A DNA stretch of 64,000 nucleotides from Pseudomonas sp. TH31 (GCF_016650815.1 NZ_JAEKEZ010000006.1:565501-629500); one strand, 5' to 3'; counted from the stretch's first letter, positions 8,201 to 18,016 are shown. Translations and numbers: made by a program. The notes: generated by a model from the sequence alone, not told the origin.

Positions 8201-9757
8201 CTATTCGAGTACCACTTCGAGATCGAGGTGGCACAGCCTGCGATAAATCTCTTCCTTGCGTTCACGTACGGCATGGTTCTGCGGTAACAACTCGCAGCAG
8301 CTATGCAGCAAATGCAGCACTTCCAGCGCAAGATCGGGCTCCCAGGCGTGCAGGCCTGAGTCCTGTAATGTTTGGTCGAGGGTTTCGAGTTGGGTCCTGG
8401 CCAGTTCGTACTTCTTGGCCATGAAGCACAGCCGCGCCAGGGCGAACTGCCAGAAAAATCGCGTCCGCCCGCCTTGGGCGCCTTGCAGGCCCTGCTTAAG
8501 GATCTGCACGGCGGCCTTGAGGCCGTCCTTGCGCAAAATCGGCAGGACTTCTTCCAGGGCCACTTCCCAGGCCGGCTGGTTATCGGCGACCTCGACCTTG
8601 CGCGGCGCGCTGGCGCTTTGCAGGTGCGGCATGACGTTGGCGGCGACCCAGGCGCGGGTGGCCGGGTCGGCAAACGGCGCGCCGTCATGGAAGCGCAATT
8701 CGATAATGCCGGGCAGGCGCTGAATCAAAAGCGCGAAGTGGATTTCCACTTCGCGCATTGCCATCTCGGCGTTCAGCCCCTGGAGGCATTCCCAGACCAT
8801 TCGCTGGCCATCGAACCAGAACGGCGCCTTCGCCAGACTCGCCTCCAGCTCTACCAACAGGTCGGCGTACTTGGCCTGGTCGTAACGGTCCTGATAGGCC
8901 TTGAGCTTGTCCGCCGGCAACCCGCGCAAAACGGTGATCTGCTCGGCGTTGCGCTCGGGCACCGCGTCGATGGGCAACCACAGCAGCGTGCGGTTCAGGC
9001 GCAGGGCTCGCAGGTCAGTGGCTTTCTGCTTGAGCCACCAGGCGCACAGCGGACGGGCGTTTTCCTGCTGGGCGCGCAGGGCCTTGTGGGCTTCTTTCTC
9101 GTTGTCGATCGGTGCGCCGGGGGTGAACAGCTGCGTCGCGGCCTGCTTGACCTGGGCGACTGCGGCCCCGACTACACCGGGTTCTGGCTGGTTGTCGGCG
9201 GCGCGCTGCACCATGTTTTTCAGGCGACGGGAGATCGGCAGCAGCAATGGCGCGTCGTCGCCCAGGTGCTCGGTGCAAGCGGCATCGAGACCTTCAAGGT
9301 GCTCCACCATCCGGCGAAACAGCGGCAGTTGTTCTTTGATCGCGACGTTTTCGGTCAGCACCTGCTCAAGACGCGGCACCAACCAACTGATGGCCGCGGA
9401 TCGGGTGCGATCCTTGCTCGGGTGAACCTCGGCCCAGTGATTTTCCGACAAGTGGTGCAGCAAACCGAGGCCCGCCAGCAGCCCCTGGAAGGACTCGCGC
9501 TGGTACAACGCCCATGTCAGCCAGGCGCCAACCCGCAAATCCTTGGACTGGGTACGCAGCAGGTTTTCGCTGTTTTCACGGATTTTCAGCCAGTCGATCT
9601 GACCGGCTTCGTGCATCGATTGGGCTTTGGCGAGCTCACTTTCCAGGGCCTCATATTCGCTCGAAAAGCGAACATCCTCGCCCGCGAAATTCTCTTTGGA
9701 AACAGAGGCTTTTGCGAGGTCAAGGTAATGAGCAGAAAGTTTGCTTGAGTAGGACAT
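8201..9757 (-). CDS. tssA: TssA, T6SS ImpA-type assembly protein
   Basis: 518 residues beginning MSYSSKLSAHYLDLAKASVS. The ImpA N-terminal domain lies around residues 40-160 (SEYEALESELAKAQ, SKDLRVGAWLTWALYQ, GLLHHLSENHWAEVHP). The C-terminal third (FHDGAPFADPATRAWVA, RTRFFWQFALARLCFMAKK, LEVLHLLHSCCELL) is a VasJ-type domain, so this is a capping TssA that binds the distal end of the growing sheath. It is the first gene of the unit visible here and is preceded by a 650-bp gap where the operon promoter should lie. The ribosome binding site is weak (AAAGGCCAGGG). Confidence 0.93.
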   Translation of the reverse strand: MSYSSKLSAHYLDLAKASVSKENFAGEDVRFSSEYEALESELAKAQSMHEAGQIDWLKIRENSENLLRTQSKDLRVGAWLTWALYQRESFQGLLAGLGLLHHLSENHWAEVHPSKDRTRSAAISWLVPRLEQVLTENVAIKEQLPLFRRMVEHLEGLDAACTEHLGDDAPLLLPISRRLKNMVQRAADNQPEPGVVGAAVAQVKQAATQLFTPGAPIDNEKEAHKALRAQQENARPLCAWWLKQKATDLRALRLNRTLLWLPIDAVPERNAEQITVLRGLPADKLKAYQDRYDQAKYADLLVELEASLAKAPFWFDGQRMVWECLQGLNAEMAMREVEIHFALLIQRLPGIIELRFHDGAPFADPATRAWVAANVMPHLQSASAPRKVEVADNQPAWEVALEEVLPILRKDGLKAAVQILKQGLQGAQGGRTRFFWQFALARLCFMAKKYELARTQLETLDQTLQDSGLHAWEPDLALEVLHLLHSCCELLPQNHAVRERKEEIYRRLCHLDLEVVLE

Positions 9758-10097
9758 CCCTGGCCTTTAATTAGGATTACGGTCACACGCCAATTGGTGA
9801 TCCAACAACGGCGGACAGTATCAAAGAGCTGCGATGAATCTCATCCAATTGAGTTCGTGCTCTTTCAAGTGGGCGCATCGTACTCACGATGATGGCCACT
9901 AGCAAGCATCCAATCAAACAGCAAGTCGGACTGGTCTGTTTTTCTCGTAGGAGATTTCCTTATATCTGCCAGGGGCTGCCCTGATGGCAGTTTAATATTC
10001 AATTTGTCAGGAAAATGCCCAGAAACCCTTGAGCTAGAGCGGCTACCGAAGTCCGTCATAACTATTGGCGATTCGGTCCATGAGGCGGGAGCAAAGC

Positions 10098-10172
10098 ATG
10101 AAAAAAATTAAAAATGATAAATGTGGAAATCTCTGGAAGGCTGCACACATCTATGGACAAAGTGACGAGTGA
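10098..10172 (+). CDS. Possible 24-residue lysine-rich peptide
   Basis: A short frame starts at ATG 10098, preceded by GGCGGGAGCAAAGC, a good Shine-Dalgarno at ideal distance, and encodes MKKIKNDKCGNLWKAAHIYG then QSDE before TGA. A hairpin (10191-10209) follows about 20 nt later. Both signs fit a small transcript, but frames this short arise by chance; I have no family match. Confidence 0.22.
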   Translation: MKKIKNDKCGNLWKAAHIYGQSDE

Positions 10173-10183
10173 CAACAGCCAAC

Positions 10184-10213
10184 TAAAAAAGTGCCATCGA
10201 TATGATGGCATTT
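10184..10213 (-). terminator. Hairpin with T-run, possible terminator
   Basis: TGCCATC-GATAT-GATGGCA forms a perfect 7-bp stem at 10191-10209. On the minus strand it is followed by ACTTTTTTAG, giving an intrinsic-terminator shape; on the plus strand the tail is only TTTAAT. What it would terminate is unclear because no gene ends here. Confidence 0.4.
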
Positions 10214-10257
10214 AATATAGGAGTGAAAGCACGGTACGTAGCCACGGATAACTCCGG

Positions 10258-10283
10258 TAATACACTCTGCTTCCAGAGTGTAT
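10258..10283. repeat. Perfect 10-bp inverted repeat
   Basis: AATACACTCT, six-base spacer GCTTCC, AGAGTGTATT. There is no T-run on either side, so it may be a protein-binding site or an RNA hairpin rather than a terminator. Confidence 0.5.
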
Positions 10284-10328
10284 TAATCAGTCCGTAATAC
10301 TCTGCATATAGGCAGAAGACAGCGCCCA

Positions 10329-10363
10329 TAAAAAATGGGCCTCCGACTTAATCGGCAGGCCCA
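10329..10363 (-). terminator. Intrinsic terminator of the HU gene
   Basis: On the minus strand TGGGCCTGCCG pairs with CGGAGGCCCA around the loop ATTAAGT and is followed by TTTTTT. It lies about 45 nt past the HU stop codon. Confidence 0.8.
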
Positions 10364-10407
10364 CTTTTCAATACAGTTCTCCCCGTTATTCAGGGAGTTC
10401 GCCGCAA

Positions 10408-10683
10408 TTATGGATTAACGCTGTCTTTCAACGACTTGCCTGGCTTGAACGCAACAGTGTTGCTGGCCTTGATTTTGACGGGCTCACCGGTTTGCGGGTT
10501 TTTGCCGGTGCGGGCACCGCGATGGCGTTGCAGGAAGGTACCGAAGCCCACCAGCGTGACGCTGTCCTTGCGGTGCAGAGCGCCGGTAATTTCTTCGAGA
10601 ACAGCGTTGAGAACGCGGTTGGCCTGCTCTTTGGTGAGATCTGCTTTTTCAGCGATTGCAGCGGCGAGTTCTGGTTTACGCAT
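10408..10683 (-). CDS. HU-family nucleoid DNA-binding protein
   Basis: 91 residues, MRKPELAAAIAEKADLTKEQ, with the HU dimerisation helices, the segment VTLVGFGTFLQRHRGARTGKNP and the DNA-binding arm GEPVKIKASNTVAFKPGKSL. HU proteins bend and compact DNA without strong sequence preference. The gene has its own terminator and is followed by the long T6SS upstream gap. It corresponds in position to the HU-like gene next to rubredoxin reductase in P. aeruginosa (from memory), and is distinct from the hupB next to lon. IHF subunits are excluded by arm sequence and length. Confidence 0.93.
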   Translation of the reverse strand: MRKPELAAAIAEKADLTKEQANRVLNAVLEEITGALHRKDSVTLVGFGTFLQRHRGARTGKNPQTGEPVKIKASNTVAFKPGKSLKDSVNP

Positions 10684-10875
10684 TAGTGAAGCCCCTTTGA
10701 CGGTTTTTTGTTGTTATGTCCGTGCTGTTCTCGTTGGAACAGCGCCCAAGGCGCCGCAGGTGCTCTACTCTGCGGCAGACGGGAGTGAGGATGGCACGCA
10801 CGGAAGAGCCGCGCCAGTCTCGGCGCGACGTTTGTAGGGGCAAAAGCGGGGTGATTCCGACAGAACGACCGGTAT

Positions 10876-12024
10876 TTACGCCAGCAAGGCCGGAAGCTCT
10901 TTGTTCAACGCGAGTTTTTCCATGACCGCCGCGCCTGTCAGGACATAACCGAGCAATTTGCCTGCACCATCACGGCATAGCACCTTGATGTCGGCGCCCT
11001 GCCCTTCCACGGTCCAGACGCCCTCGGCGCCCCGTGGCGGCGGCGAAACCACCAGCGGGCAGACCGGGGTTTTCACCGTGATCGGCATCGGGCCGTAGCT
11101 GACGGCCGTCGGGTTGCCGGCCAACGTTTGGGCCAGCGCCCTCGCACAGCTCATCAGGGGCATCACGTACAACAGATTCAGCCCATCGACCTCGGCGCAG
11201 TCACCCAAGGCGTAGATATTGGCGTGGGAAGTCTTGAGGTAACGATCGACCACCACACCGCGATTGACCTGCACGCCGGCCGCGGCGGCCAAATCGATAC
11301 GCGGGCGCAGGCCAATGGCCGAGACCACCACATCGCACGGGATGACCTGGCCGTCGGACAGGTGCGCTTCCAGCCCGTCTGCCACCCGTTGCAGGCGATT
11401 GAGCACCGGCCCGAGGTGGAAACGCGCGCCAAGGCTTTCCAGCCCGGCCTGGACCGCAGCGGCGGCTGCCGGGTGCAGCAGGGTCGGCATGACCTGTTCG
11501 CACGGTGCCACCAGTTGCACTTCGTAACCACCGAGGATCAGGTCGTTGGCGAACTCGCAACCAATCAGGCCGGCCCCCAGCAACAACACCCGACGTTTGC
11601 CGGCCGCGGCCGCACGAAAGCGTGCGTAGTCTTCCAGATCATTGATCGGGAACACCGCGTCCACCCCGTCGCCTTCGATTGGCACGCGCACGGTTTCCGC
11701 GCCCCAGGCCAGGATCAGATCACGGTAGATCACCGATTCCTCACCGATCCACAGGCGTTTGTGGCCTGGATCGATGCCGCTGATGCGGGTGTGGGTGCGC
11801 ACTTCGGCTTTCAACTGCTCGGCCATGGCGCCCGGTTCGGCCATGCTCAGGCCGTCGGCGTCTTTGTTTTTGCCAAAACCGGTGGAGAGCATCGGCTTGG
11901 AGTAGGAACGTCCGTCATCGGCGGTAATCAGCAGCAACGGCGTTTCGCCATCGAGTTTGCGAAACTCCCGGGCCAGGTTGTAGCCCGCCAGGCCGGTACC
12001 GACGATCACGACAGGTGCGTTCAT
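10876..12024 (-). CDS. rubB: Rubredoxin-NAD(+) reductase (FAD)
   Basis: A 382-residue pyridine nucleotide-disulphide oxidoreductase-type flavoprotein. The N-terminal FAD motif is [18 protein letters not shown], the central NAD-binding Rossmann motif is [17 protein letters not shown] near residue 145, and the second FAD-contact segment is [13 protein letters not shown] near residue 270. It lacks the CxxC pair of disulphide reductases, as rubredoxin reductases do. It passes electrons from NADH to rubredoxin, which feeds alkane hydroxylase or oxidative-stress partners. The rubredoxin gene lies 20 nt upstream, so the pair is an operon. No alkane hydroxylase is in the window. Confidence 0.92.
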   Translation of the reverse strand: MNAPVVIVGTGLAGYNLAREFRKLDGETPLLLITADDGRSYSKPMLSTGFGKNKDADGLSMAEPGAMAEQLKAEVRTHTRISGIDPGHKRLWIGEESVIYRDLILAWGAETVRVPIEGDGVDAVFPINDLEDYARFRAAAAGKRRVLLLGAGLIGCEFANDLILGGYEVQLVAPCEQVMPTLLHPAAAAAVQAGLESLGARFHLGPVLNRLQRVADGLEAHLSDGQVIPCDVVVSAIGLRPRIDLAAAAGVQVNRGVVVDRYLKTSHANIYALGDCAEVDGLNLLYVMPLMSCARALAQTLAGNPTAVSYGPMPITVKTPVCPLVVSPPPRGAEGVWTVEGQGADIKVLCRDGAGKLLGYVLTGAAVMEKLALNKELPALLA

Positions 12025-12044
12025 TCCTTACTCCTCTTTTTTTC

Positions 12045-12212
12045 TTAGTTGATTTCGATCATTTCAAAATCCATCTTGCCCACGCCGCAGTCCGGGCACA
12101 GCCAGTCTGCCGGCACGTCTTGCCACAGGGTGCCCGGCGCAATGCCGTCATCCGGCCAGCCGTCGGCTTCGTTATAGATCAGGCCGCAGACCACACATTG
12201 CCACTTTTTCAT
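12045..12212 (-). CDS. rubA: Rubredoxin
   Basis: A 55-residue protein starting MKKWQCVVCGLIYNEADGWP and ending MIEIN. It carries the two iron-binding CxxC knuckles: CVVCG at residues 6-9 and CPDCG at residues 39-42, with the conserved aromatic and the DxxADWLCPDC stretch between. One Fe on four cysteines makes it a one-electron carrier, reduced by the reductase encoded immediately downstream. Only one rubredoxin copy is present here, whereas P. aeruginosa has two in tandem (from memory). Confidence 0.95.
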   Translation of the reverse strand: MKKWQCVVCGLIYNEADGWPDDGIAPGTLWQDVPADWLCPDCGVGKMDFEMIEIN

Positions 12213-12413
12213 TCAGTTACTTCCTCAGGATTCAGACTATTGCCGGCGCGAACGGTCGATGGGTAAAGCGCTGCCGTGCGGCTCAGGGGCGTTTTGTACT
12301 GATCGAGGCCGGCAGATGCAAGCGTGTTCGGCGCAACGGCGGCCCGGATCAATCAACATCGCAGGCTGACATGGTAAGCTCGCCGCCTCATTTGCTGCCA
12401 ATAATGACTCACT

Positions 12414-12977
12414 GTGCCGCACTCAAAATCCCCCTGCCCGACCGCGCCGTGGCGGCTTCAAAGCCAATTGGCGCACCGCCCCGATGCCTCTACCCTCGAC
12501 TGGCTGTTCGACGAAGGCTCCCTGACCCGACGCCTGATCCGTCTGTCGAATGAGCGCTTCAGCGTCACGCCGTTGTTCGAGGGCTGGCAAGCGCTGCGCG
12601 CTGACGAATGTGCGGCGCTGGAGCTGGCCAAAGGCAGCGAAGGCTGGGTGCGCGAGGTGTATTTGCGCGGTCATGGCGAGGCATGGGTGTTCGCCCGCAG
12701 CGTTGCATCACGCAGCGCATTGCAAGGTGACGGCTTGCACATGGACGAATTGGGCAGCCGCTCGTTGGGCGAATTGCTGTTTTGCGACCAGGCATTTCAG
12801 CGCCGGGCGATCGAGGTTTGTCACTATCCTCAGGAATGGCTGCCGGCAGAGGTCCGGGCGCCCGAACTGTGGGGCCGGCGCTCGCGTTTCGACCGCGGCG
12901 CGCTGAGCGTGCTGGTGGCCGAGATTTTCCTGCCGACCTTGTGGCTCGCCACCTACGCTCATCCGGAGAACTGCTGA
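12414..12977 (+). CDS. ubiC: Chorismate--pyruvate lyase
   Basis: 187 residues from a GTG start at 12414 ([19 protein letters not shown]). Family landmarks are [15 protein letters not shown] near residue 27, [19 protein letters not shown] near residue 80, and RSLGELLF. It removes pyruvate from chorismate to give 4-hydroxybenzoate, the first committed step of ubiquinone synthesis. The stop codon overlaps the ubiA start by one base (TGATG), so the two are translationally coupled. Expected length for the family. Confidence 0.94.
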   Translation: MPHSKSPCPTAPWRLQSQLAHRPDASTLDWLFDEGSLTRRLIRLSNERFSVTPLFEGWQALRADECAALELAKGSEGWVREVYLRGHGEAWVFARSVASRSALQGDGLHMDELGSRSLGELLFCDQAFQRRAIEVCHYPQEWLPAEVRAPELWGRRSRFDRGALSVLVAEIFLPTLWLATYAHPENC

Positions 12978-13867
12978 TGTACCAGAGCCTGCTCAAGTCC
13001 CTGAATCGCCTGAACCCACGGGCCTGGGATTTCATTCAGCTGACCCGCATGGACAAGCCGATCGGCATTTACCTGCTGCTGTGGCCGACCCTTTGGGCGC
13101 TGTGGATTGCCGGCAAGGGCTCGCCGTCTCTGGCCAACATGGTGATTTTTGTCCTCGGCGTGGTGCTGACCCGCGCCGGCGGCTGCGTGATCAATGACTG
13201 GGCGGATCGCAAAGTCGACGGCCACGTGAAACGCACCGAACAGCGGCCACTGGTGAGCGGCAAGATCAGTTCCAAAGAGGCCCTGGTGTTTTTTGCGCTG
13301 CTGATGGGGGTGAGTTTTCTGCTGGTGCTGTGCACCAACGCAGCAACGGTCTGGTTGTCGCTGGGCGGTTTGGCCCTGGCCCTCAGTTATCCCTTCATGA
13401 AGCGCTACACCTATTACCCGCAGGTGGTGCTGGGTGCGGCGTTTTCATGGGGCATGCCGATGGCGTTCACTGCCGAGACGGGTGAATTGCCGGCGGCGGC
13501 ATGGTTGCTGTGGATGGCCAACCTGCTGTGGACCGTGGGTTACGACACCTATTACGCGATGACTGACCGCGACGACGACTTGAAGATCGGCGTGAAATCC
13601 ACGGCGATTCTGTTTGGCGACGCGGACCGGGTGATCATTCTGACGTTGCAGGGTCTGGCGCTGGGTTGCCTGTTGCTGGCCGGGTCGAAATTCCAGCTCG
13701 GCGGCTGGTTCCACCTTGGGCTGCTGGCGGCGGCGGGATGCTTTGCATGGGAGTTCTGGTACACCCGTGGCAAGGACCGGATGCGTTGCTTCAAGGCGTT
13801 TTTGCACAACCACTGGGCCGGGTTGGCAATTTTTGTCGGGATCGTGCTGGATTACGCGCTGCGTTGA
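12977..13867 (+). CDS. ubiA: 4-hydroxybenzoate octaprenyltransferase
   Basis: 296 residues, the normal UbiA length, from ATG 12977. It is a polytopic inner-membrane protein. The first Asp-rich motif is [20 protein letters not shown] near residue 70 and the second is [20 protein letters not shown] near residue 190; these bind Mg-polyprenyl diphosphate and the aromatic acceptor. It attaches the polyprenyl tail to 4-hydroxybenzoate supplied by the coupled ubiC product. A REP-type inverted repeat follows 8 nt after the stop. Confidence 0.97.
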   Translation: MYQSLLKSLNRLNPRAWDFIQLTRMDKPIGIYLLLWPTLWALWIAGKGSPSLANMVIFVLGVVLTRAGGCVINDWADRKVDGHVKRTEQRPLVSGKISSKEALVFFALLMGVSFLLVLCTNAATVWLSLGGLALALSYPFMKRYTYYPQVVLGAAFSWGMPMAFTAETGELPAAAWLLWMANLLWTVGYDTYYAMTDRDDDLKIGVKSTAILFGDADRVIILTLQGLALGCLLLAGSKFQLGGWFHLGLLAAAGCFAWEFWYTRGKDRMRCFKAFLHNHWAGLAIFVGIVLDYALR

Positions 13868-13874
13868 GCATGCT

Positions 13875-13950
13875 AAAAGATCGCAGCCTTCGGCAGCTCC
13901 TACATGGGATCGTATTTCAACGTAGGAGCTGCCGAAGGCTGCGATCTTTT
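13875..13950. repeat. REP-type inverted repeat (GATCGCAGCCTTCGGCAGC family)
   Basis: Two inverted copies of AGATCGCAGCCTTCGGCAGC plus TCCTAC with a short spacer form a long hairpin between the convergent ubiA and the next gene. The same element recurs at 18044, 30844, 33715, 36485, 39435, 46664 and 60714. Confidence 0.9.
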
Positions 13951-13975
13951 AGCGGTTCAAATCCATGCCCAGGGA

Positions 13976-14353
13976 TCAATGCTTCGGCATGTGCCACATA
14001 TCCTTGAAGCCTTCGCCCTTCATGTCTCCAGGCTTTTCATCCTTCATGAAGGTGTACAACGGCTTGCCGTCGTAGGCCCACTGCATCATGCCGTCGTCCC
14101 GCTTGATCGGCATAAACTTGCCTTCGGCCTTGGCGCCTGCCGGGGCCATCATCGGTGGCCACATCTTCATGCAATCACCGTTACACATCGATTTGCCACC
14201 CATGTCCTTGTCGAAGGTGTAAACCGTCATGCCCTTTTGATCAGTCATCATCCCGCCTTTCATCATCACCGGGTCGGCAGCGAAGGCCATTGCGGGTAAA
14301 GCCAGGGCAGCGGCCAACATCAGGGCCTTGAAGGATTGCGTGTATTGAGTCAT
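13976..14353 (-). CDS. Secreted Y-x4-D repeat protein (COG4315-like)
   Basis: 125 residues with a cleavable signal peptide (FKALMLAAALALPAMAFAAD; cut after AFA). The mature part has two repeats of the family motif: GMTVYTFDKDMGGKSMCNGD with CMKMWPP, and GKPLYTFMKDEKPGD. The protein is very rich in Met and Lys, with one Cys pair (CNGDC). The family is widespread in the periplasm of proteobacteria with no firmly established role. It is divergent from phoB. Confidence 0.8.
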   Translation of the reverse strand: MTQYTQSFKALMLAAALALPAMAFAADPVMMKGGMMTDQKGMTVYTFDKDMGGKSMCNGDCMKMWPPMMAPAGAKAEGKFMPIKRDDGMMQWAYDGKPLYTFMKDEKPGDMKGEGFKDMWHMPKH

Positions 14354-14433
14354 GGAAACCTTCTCTTGTGGTTGTCAGGATTCGGACTTAGAGCTTAGTT
14401 CAGGTTCGTGACAATCGCAGGGCGACTAAAATA

Positions 14434-14451
14434 CTGTCACACGACTGCAAT
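14434..14451 (+). promoter_or_regulatory. PHO box upstream of phoB
   Basis: CTGTCACACGACTGCAAT: the left half CTGTCAC and, 11 bases on, the right half CTGCAAT match the PhoB repeat CTGTCAT spaced by four bases. It lies 54 nt before the phoB start and suggests autoregulation under phosphate limitation. Confidence 0.6.
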
Positions 14452-14504
14452 AATTCCGTTATCTAATGCGGCGCAAGACAGTTAAATGACAAGAGGATTA
14501 AGGC

Positions 14505-15193
14505 ATGGTTGGCAGGAGCATTCTGATCGTCGACGACGAAGCGCCCATTCGCGAAATGATCGCCGTTGCGTTGGAAATGGCCGGCTATGACTGCCTGGAG
14601 GCTGAAAACTCCCAGCAAGCCCACGCCATCATCGTCGACCGCAAGCCGGACCTGATCCTGCTCGACTGGATGCTGCCAGGCACCTCCGGCATCGAGCTGG
14701 CCCGGCGCCTCAAGCGCGATGAGCTGACCGGGGACATCCCGATCATCATGCTCACCGCCAAGGGCGAAGAGGACAACAAGATCCAGGGCCTGGAAGTCGG
14801 CGCCGATGATTACATCACCAAGCCGTTTTCCCCCGTGAGCTGGTGGCGCGCCTCAAAGCCGTGCTGCGCCGTGCCGGCCCGACCGATGGCGAGGCACCGA
14901 TCGAAGTCGGCGGCTTGCTGCTCGACCCGATCAGCCACCGCGTGACCATCGATGGCAAACCGGCCGAGATGGGCCCGACCGAATACCGCCTGCTGCAATT
15001 CTTCATGACCCACCAGGAACGCGCCTACACCCGTGGCCAGTTGCTGGATCAGGTCTGGGGCGGCAACGTCTATGTTGAAGAGCGCACCGTCGACGTGCAC
15101 ATCCGCCGTCTGCGCAAAGCCCTCGGCGATGCCTACGAAAATCTGGTACAAACCGTGCGCGGCACCGGCTACCGGTTTTCCACCAAGGCCTGA
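14505..15193 (+). CDS. phoB: PhoB, phosphate response regulator (single-base frameshift)
   Basis: With one base restored the product has 229 residues, exactly the PhoB length. The receiver domain ([19 protein letters not shown]) has the acidic pair at residues 10-11 and phospho-acceptor Asp54 in [10 protein letters not shown]. The winged-helix domain follows ([20 protein letters not shown], then [12 protein letters not shown]) and ends [10 protein letters not shown]. The frame breaks in a C-run at 14830-14834: five C where six would restore [20 protein letters not shown]. PhoB activates the pst genes downstream. Such a conserved regulator is unlikely to be dead beside intact PHO boxes, so I favour a read error. 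Confidence 0.93.
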
Positions 15194-15231
15194 GCTGACC
15201 GCCCGGCTCGCTGACAAGGACGCATGTTTAC

Positions 15232-16554
15232 GTGAACCAAAACTGGCATGGCACCCTGATTCGCCACATGCTGTTACTGGTCACCGCCTGCCTGGTGATC
15301 GGCCTGATTTCCGGCTACTACGGCTGGAGCCTCGCCGCAGGCCTGGGTCTTTACCTGGCCTGGACCCTCAAGCAACTTTCACGTCTGCACGAATGGCTGC
15401 GCCTGCATAAACCCGATGAAGCACCGCCCGATGGCTATGGCCTGTGGGGCGAAGTGTTCGACAGCATCTACCACCTGCAACGCCGCGACCAACGAGTACG
15501 CGGGCGCCTGCAAGCGGTGATCGACCGGGTCCAGGAGTCCACCGCCGCACTCAAGGACGCGGTGATCATGCTCGACAGCGATGGCAACCTGGAGTGGTGG
15601 AACCGCGCCGCCGAAACCCTGCTCGGCCTCAAGACCCCACAAGACAGCGGCCAGCCAGTGACCAACCTGGTGCGCCATCCGCGCTTCAAGGAATACTTCG
15701 AGCAGGACAGCTACGCCGAGCCATTGGAAATCCCTTCGCCAATCAATGATCGCCTGCGCATTCAGCTGTACATCACCCGCTACGGTAACAACGAACACTT
15801 GATGCTGGTGCGCGACGTGACGCGCATTCATCAGCTGGAGCAGATGCGCAAAGACTTCATCGCCAACGTTTCCCACGAGCTGCGCACGCCGCTGACGGTG
15901 ATCTGCGGCTACCTGGAAACCCTGCTCGACAACGTCGAGGACGTGAACCCGCGCTGGACCCGCGCCTTGCAGCAAATGCAACAGCAAGGCGGGCGCATGC
16001 AAACGTTGCTCAACGACTTGCTGCTGTTGGCCAAACTGGAAGCCACCGATTACCCGTCGGATAACCAGCCAGTGGTCATCGATGGCCTGCTCAAATCGAT
16101 CAAGAGCGACGCTCAGCAGCTGTCCGCGCAAAAGAATCAGCGCATCACCCTGGAAGCTGACCCGACGGTCCTGCTCAAGGGCAGCGAAGCCGAATTGCGC
16201 AGTGCGTTCTCCAACCTGGTGTTCAACGCGGTGAAATACACCCCGGCCGAAGGCAATATCCGTATTCGCTGGTGGGGCGATGAACAAGGCGCGCACCTGA
16301 GCGTGCAGGATTCCGGGATCGGCATCGACAGCAAACACCTGCCACGCCTGACCGAGCGCTTCTACCGCGTCGATTCCAGCCGCAACTCCAATACCGGCGG
16401 TACGGGCCTTGGGCTGGCGATCGTCAAACATGTGTTGTTGCGTCACCGCGCGAGGATGGAAATCAGCAGCGTGCCGGGGCATGGCAGCACCTTTACCTGC
16501 CATTTCGCGCCGGCCCAGGTGAGCAAAACCCGGGTTATCAGCGCGGCCGACTAG
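15232..16554 (+). CDS. phoR: PhoR, phosphate sensor histidine kinase
   Basis: 440 residues from GTG 15232. Two N-terminal hydrophobic stretches (about residues 9-45) anchor it in the inner membrane; a DUF3329-type segment and a PAS domain (AVIMLDSDGNLEWWNRAAE) follow. The dimerisation domain has the phosphorylated His215 in NVSHELRTPLTVICGYLE. The ATPase domain shows N-box FNAVKYTPAEGN, G1 DSGIGID and G2 GTGLGLAIVKH. It phosphorylates PhoB when phosphate is low; PhoU and the Pst transporter, encoded further on, keep it inactive otherwise. The gap to phoB is 38 nt, so they form one operon. Confidence 0.96.
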   Translation: MNQNWHGTLIRHMLLLVTACLVIGLISGYYGWSLAAGLGLYLAWTLKQLSRLHEWLRLHKPDEAPPDGYGLWGEVFDSIYHLQRRDQRVRGRLQAVIDRVQESTAALKDAVIMLDSDGNLEWWNRAAETLLGLKTPQDSGQPVTNLVRHPRFKEYFEQDSYAEPLEIPSPINDRLRIQLYITRYGNNEHLMLVRDVTRIHQLEQMRKDFIANVSHELRTPLTVICGYLETLLDNVEDVNPRWTRALQQMQQQGGRMQTLLNDLLLLAKLEATDYPSDNQPVVIDGLLKSIKSDAQQLSAQKNQRITLEADPTVLLKGSEAELRSAFSNLVFNAVKYTPAEGNIRIRWWGDEQGAHLSVQDSGIGIDSKHLPRLTERFYRVDSSRNSNTGGTGLGLAIVKHVLLRHRARMEISSVPGHGSTFTCHFAPAQVSKTRVISAAD

Positions 16555-16676
16555 TACCGGCCAGCACTCGCCACTAGTCAATCCACATGTCAGCCGCTAC
16601 ATTGGCTGACTTGTGCCTGCCCTTCAGGCACCGCATTTCCCCTTTTTTGAATACACGGAAACCGCAAAACCCCATC

Positions 16677-18016
16677 ATGGACCCATCCCCTGGCTTGACC
16701 CTCGCGACACTCTTCGCCGATTTCGGCATGATTCTTTTTGCTCTGATCCTGGTTTTGCTCAACGGATTTTTCGTTGCGGCCGAATTTGCCATGGTCAAAC
16801 TGCGCTCGACCCGGGTCGAGGCCATCGCTGAAAAAACGGCTGGCGCGGACACATCCTGCGCACCGTGCACAGTCAGCTCGATGCGTACCTCTCTGCGTGC
16901 CAATTGGGTATCACCCTCGCCTCCCTGGGCCTGGGCTGGGTCGGTGAACCCGCGTTCGCGCACATCCTCGAACCGATGCTCAGCGCGGTCGGCGTGCAGT
17001 CGGCCGAAGTGATCAAAGGCGTGTCGTTCTTCGCTGCGTTCTTTGTCATCTCGTACCTGCACATCGTGGTGGGTGAGCTGGCCCCGAAATCCTGGGCCAT
17101 CCGCAAACCGGAGCTGCTGTCGCTCTGGACCGCCGTGCCGCTGTACCTGTTCTACTGGGCCATGTACCCGGCCATCTACTTGCTCAACGCCAGCGCCAAC
17201 ACGATCCTGCGCATTGCCGGCCAGGGCGAGCCCGGCCCGCATCACGAGCACCATTACAGCCGTGATGAACTGAAACTGATCCTGCACTCCAGCCGTGGCC
17301 AGGACCCGAGTGACCAAGGCATGCGTGTTTTGGCTTCCGCCGTGGAAATGGGCGAACTGGAAGTGGTGGACTGGGCCAACTCCCGCGAAGACCTGGTGAC
17401 GCTGGAGTTCAACGCGCCGCTCAAGGAAATCCTCGCGCTGTTCCGTCGCCACAAGTTCAGCCGTTATCCGGTGTACGACAGTGACCGTCAGGAGTTTGTC
17501 GGCCTGCTGCACATCAAGGATCTGCTGTTGGAATTGGCCGCTCTGGACCACATTCCAGAGTCGTTCAACCTGGCCGAGCTGACCCGCCCGCTGGAACGCA
17601 TCTCGCGGCATATGCCGCTGTCGCAATTGCTGGAACAGTTCCGCAAGGGCGGCTCGCACTTCGCCGTGGTCGAAGAAGCCGACGGCAACATCATCGGCTA
17701 CCTGACCATGGAAGACGTGCTGGAGGTGTTGGTGGGCGACATTCAGGACGAACACCGCAAGGCCGAACGCGGGATCCTCGCGTACCAGCCGGGCAAGCTG
17801 CTGGTGCGCGGCGATACACCATTGTTCAAGGTTGAACGCCTGCTGGGCATCGACCTGGACCACATTGAAGCCGAAACCCTCGCCGGGCTGGTCTACGAAA
17901 CCCTGAAACGGGTGCCGGAAGAGGAAGAAGTGCTGGAAGTCGAAGGGCTGCGGATCATCATCAAGAAGATGAAAGGGCCGAAGATCATTTTGGCCAAGGT
18001 GTTGATGCTGGATTAA
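16677..18016 (+). CDS. CNNM/CorC-type hemolysin-family membrane protein (single-base frameshift)
   Basis: About 446 residues after restoring one base, from ATG 16677 (MDPSPGLTLATLFADFG). The N-terminal DUF21/CNNM domain has several membrane helices and the motif FFVAAEFAMVKLRSTRVEAI. Two CBS domains follow (FSRYPVYDSDRQEFVGLLHI and GNIIGYLTMEDVLEVLVGDI) and a C-terminal CorC_HlyC domain (ERLLGIDLDHIEAETLAGLV). Such proteins are linked to Mg2+ or Co2+ transport. The frame breaks in an A-run (16831-16836): six A where seven restore AEKNGWRGHILRTV. It follows phoR by 122 nt; the function in phosphate control, if any, is unknown. Confidence 0.88.

Larger units (their letters stand above)
9758..10407. 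other. 650-bp intergenic region between tssA and hup
   Basis: This stretch is more AT-rich than the flanking genes and must contain the T6SS promoter. I see no convincing -24/-12 (sigma-54) element. It holds three hairpins (10184-10213, 10258-10283, 10329-10363) and a possible 24-codon open frame at 10098-10172. A 64-codon minus frame at 9865-10059 lacks a ribosome binding site and is not called. Confidence 0.6.

Noticed and set aside
9865..10059. 64-codon minus-strand frame upstream of tssA
   Set aside because: No ribosome binding site and no recognisable sequence; cannot be told from chance.
14830..14834. Programmed ribosomal frameshift in phoB
   Set aside because: No slippery heptamer or stimulating hairpin, and similar breaks occur in ten unrelated genes, so error is simpler.
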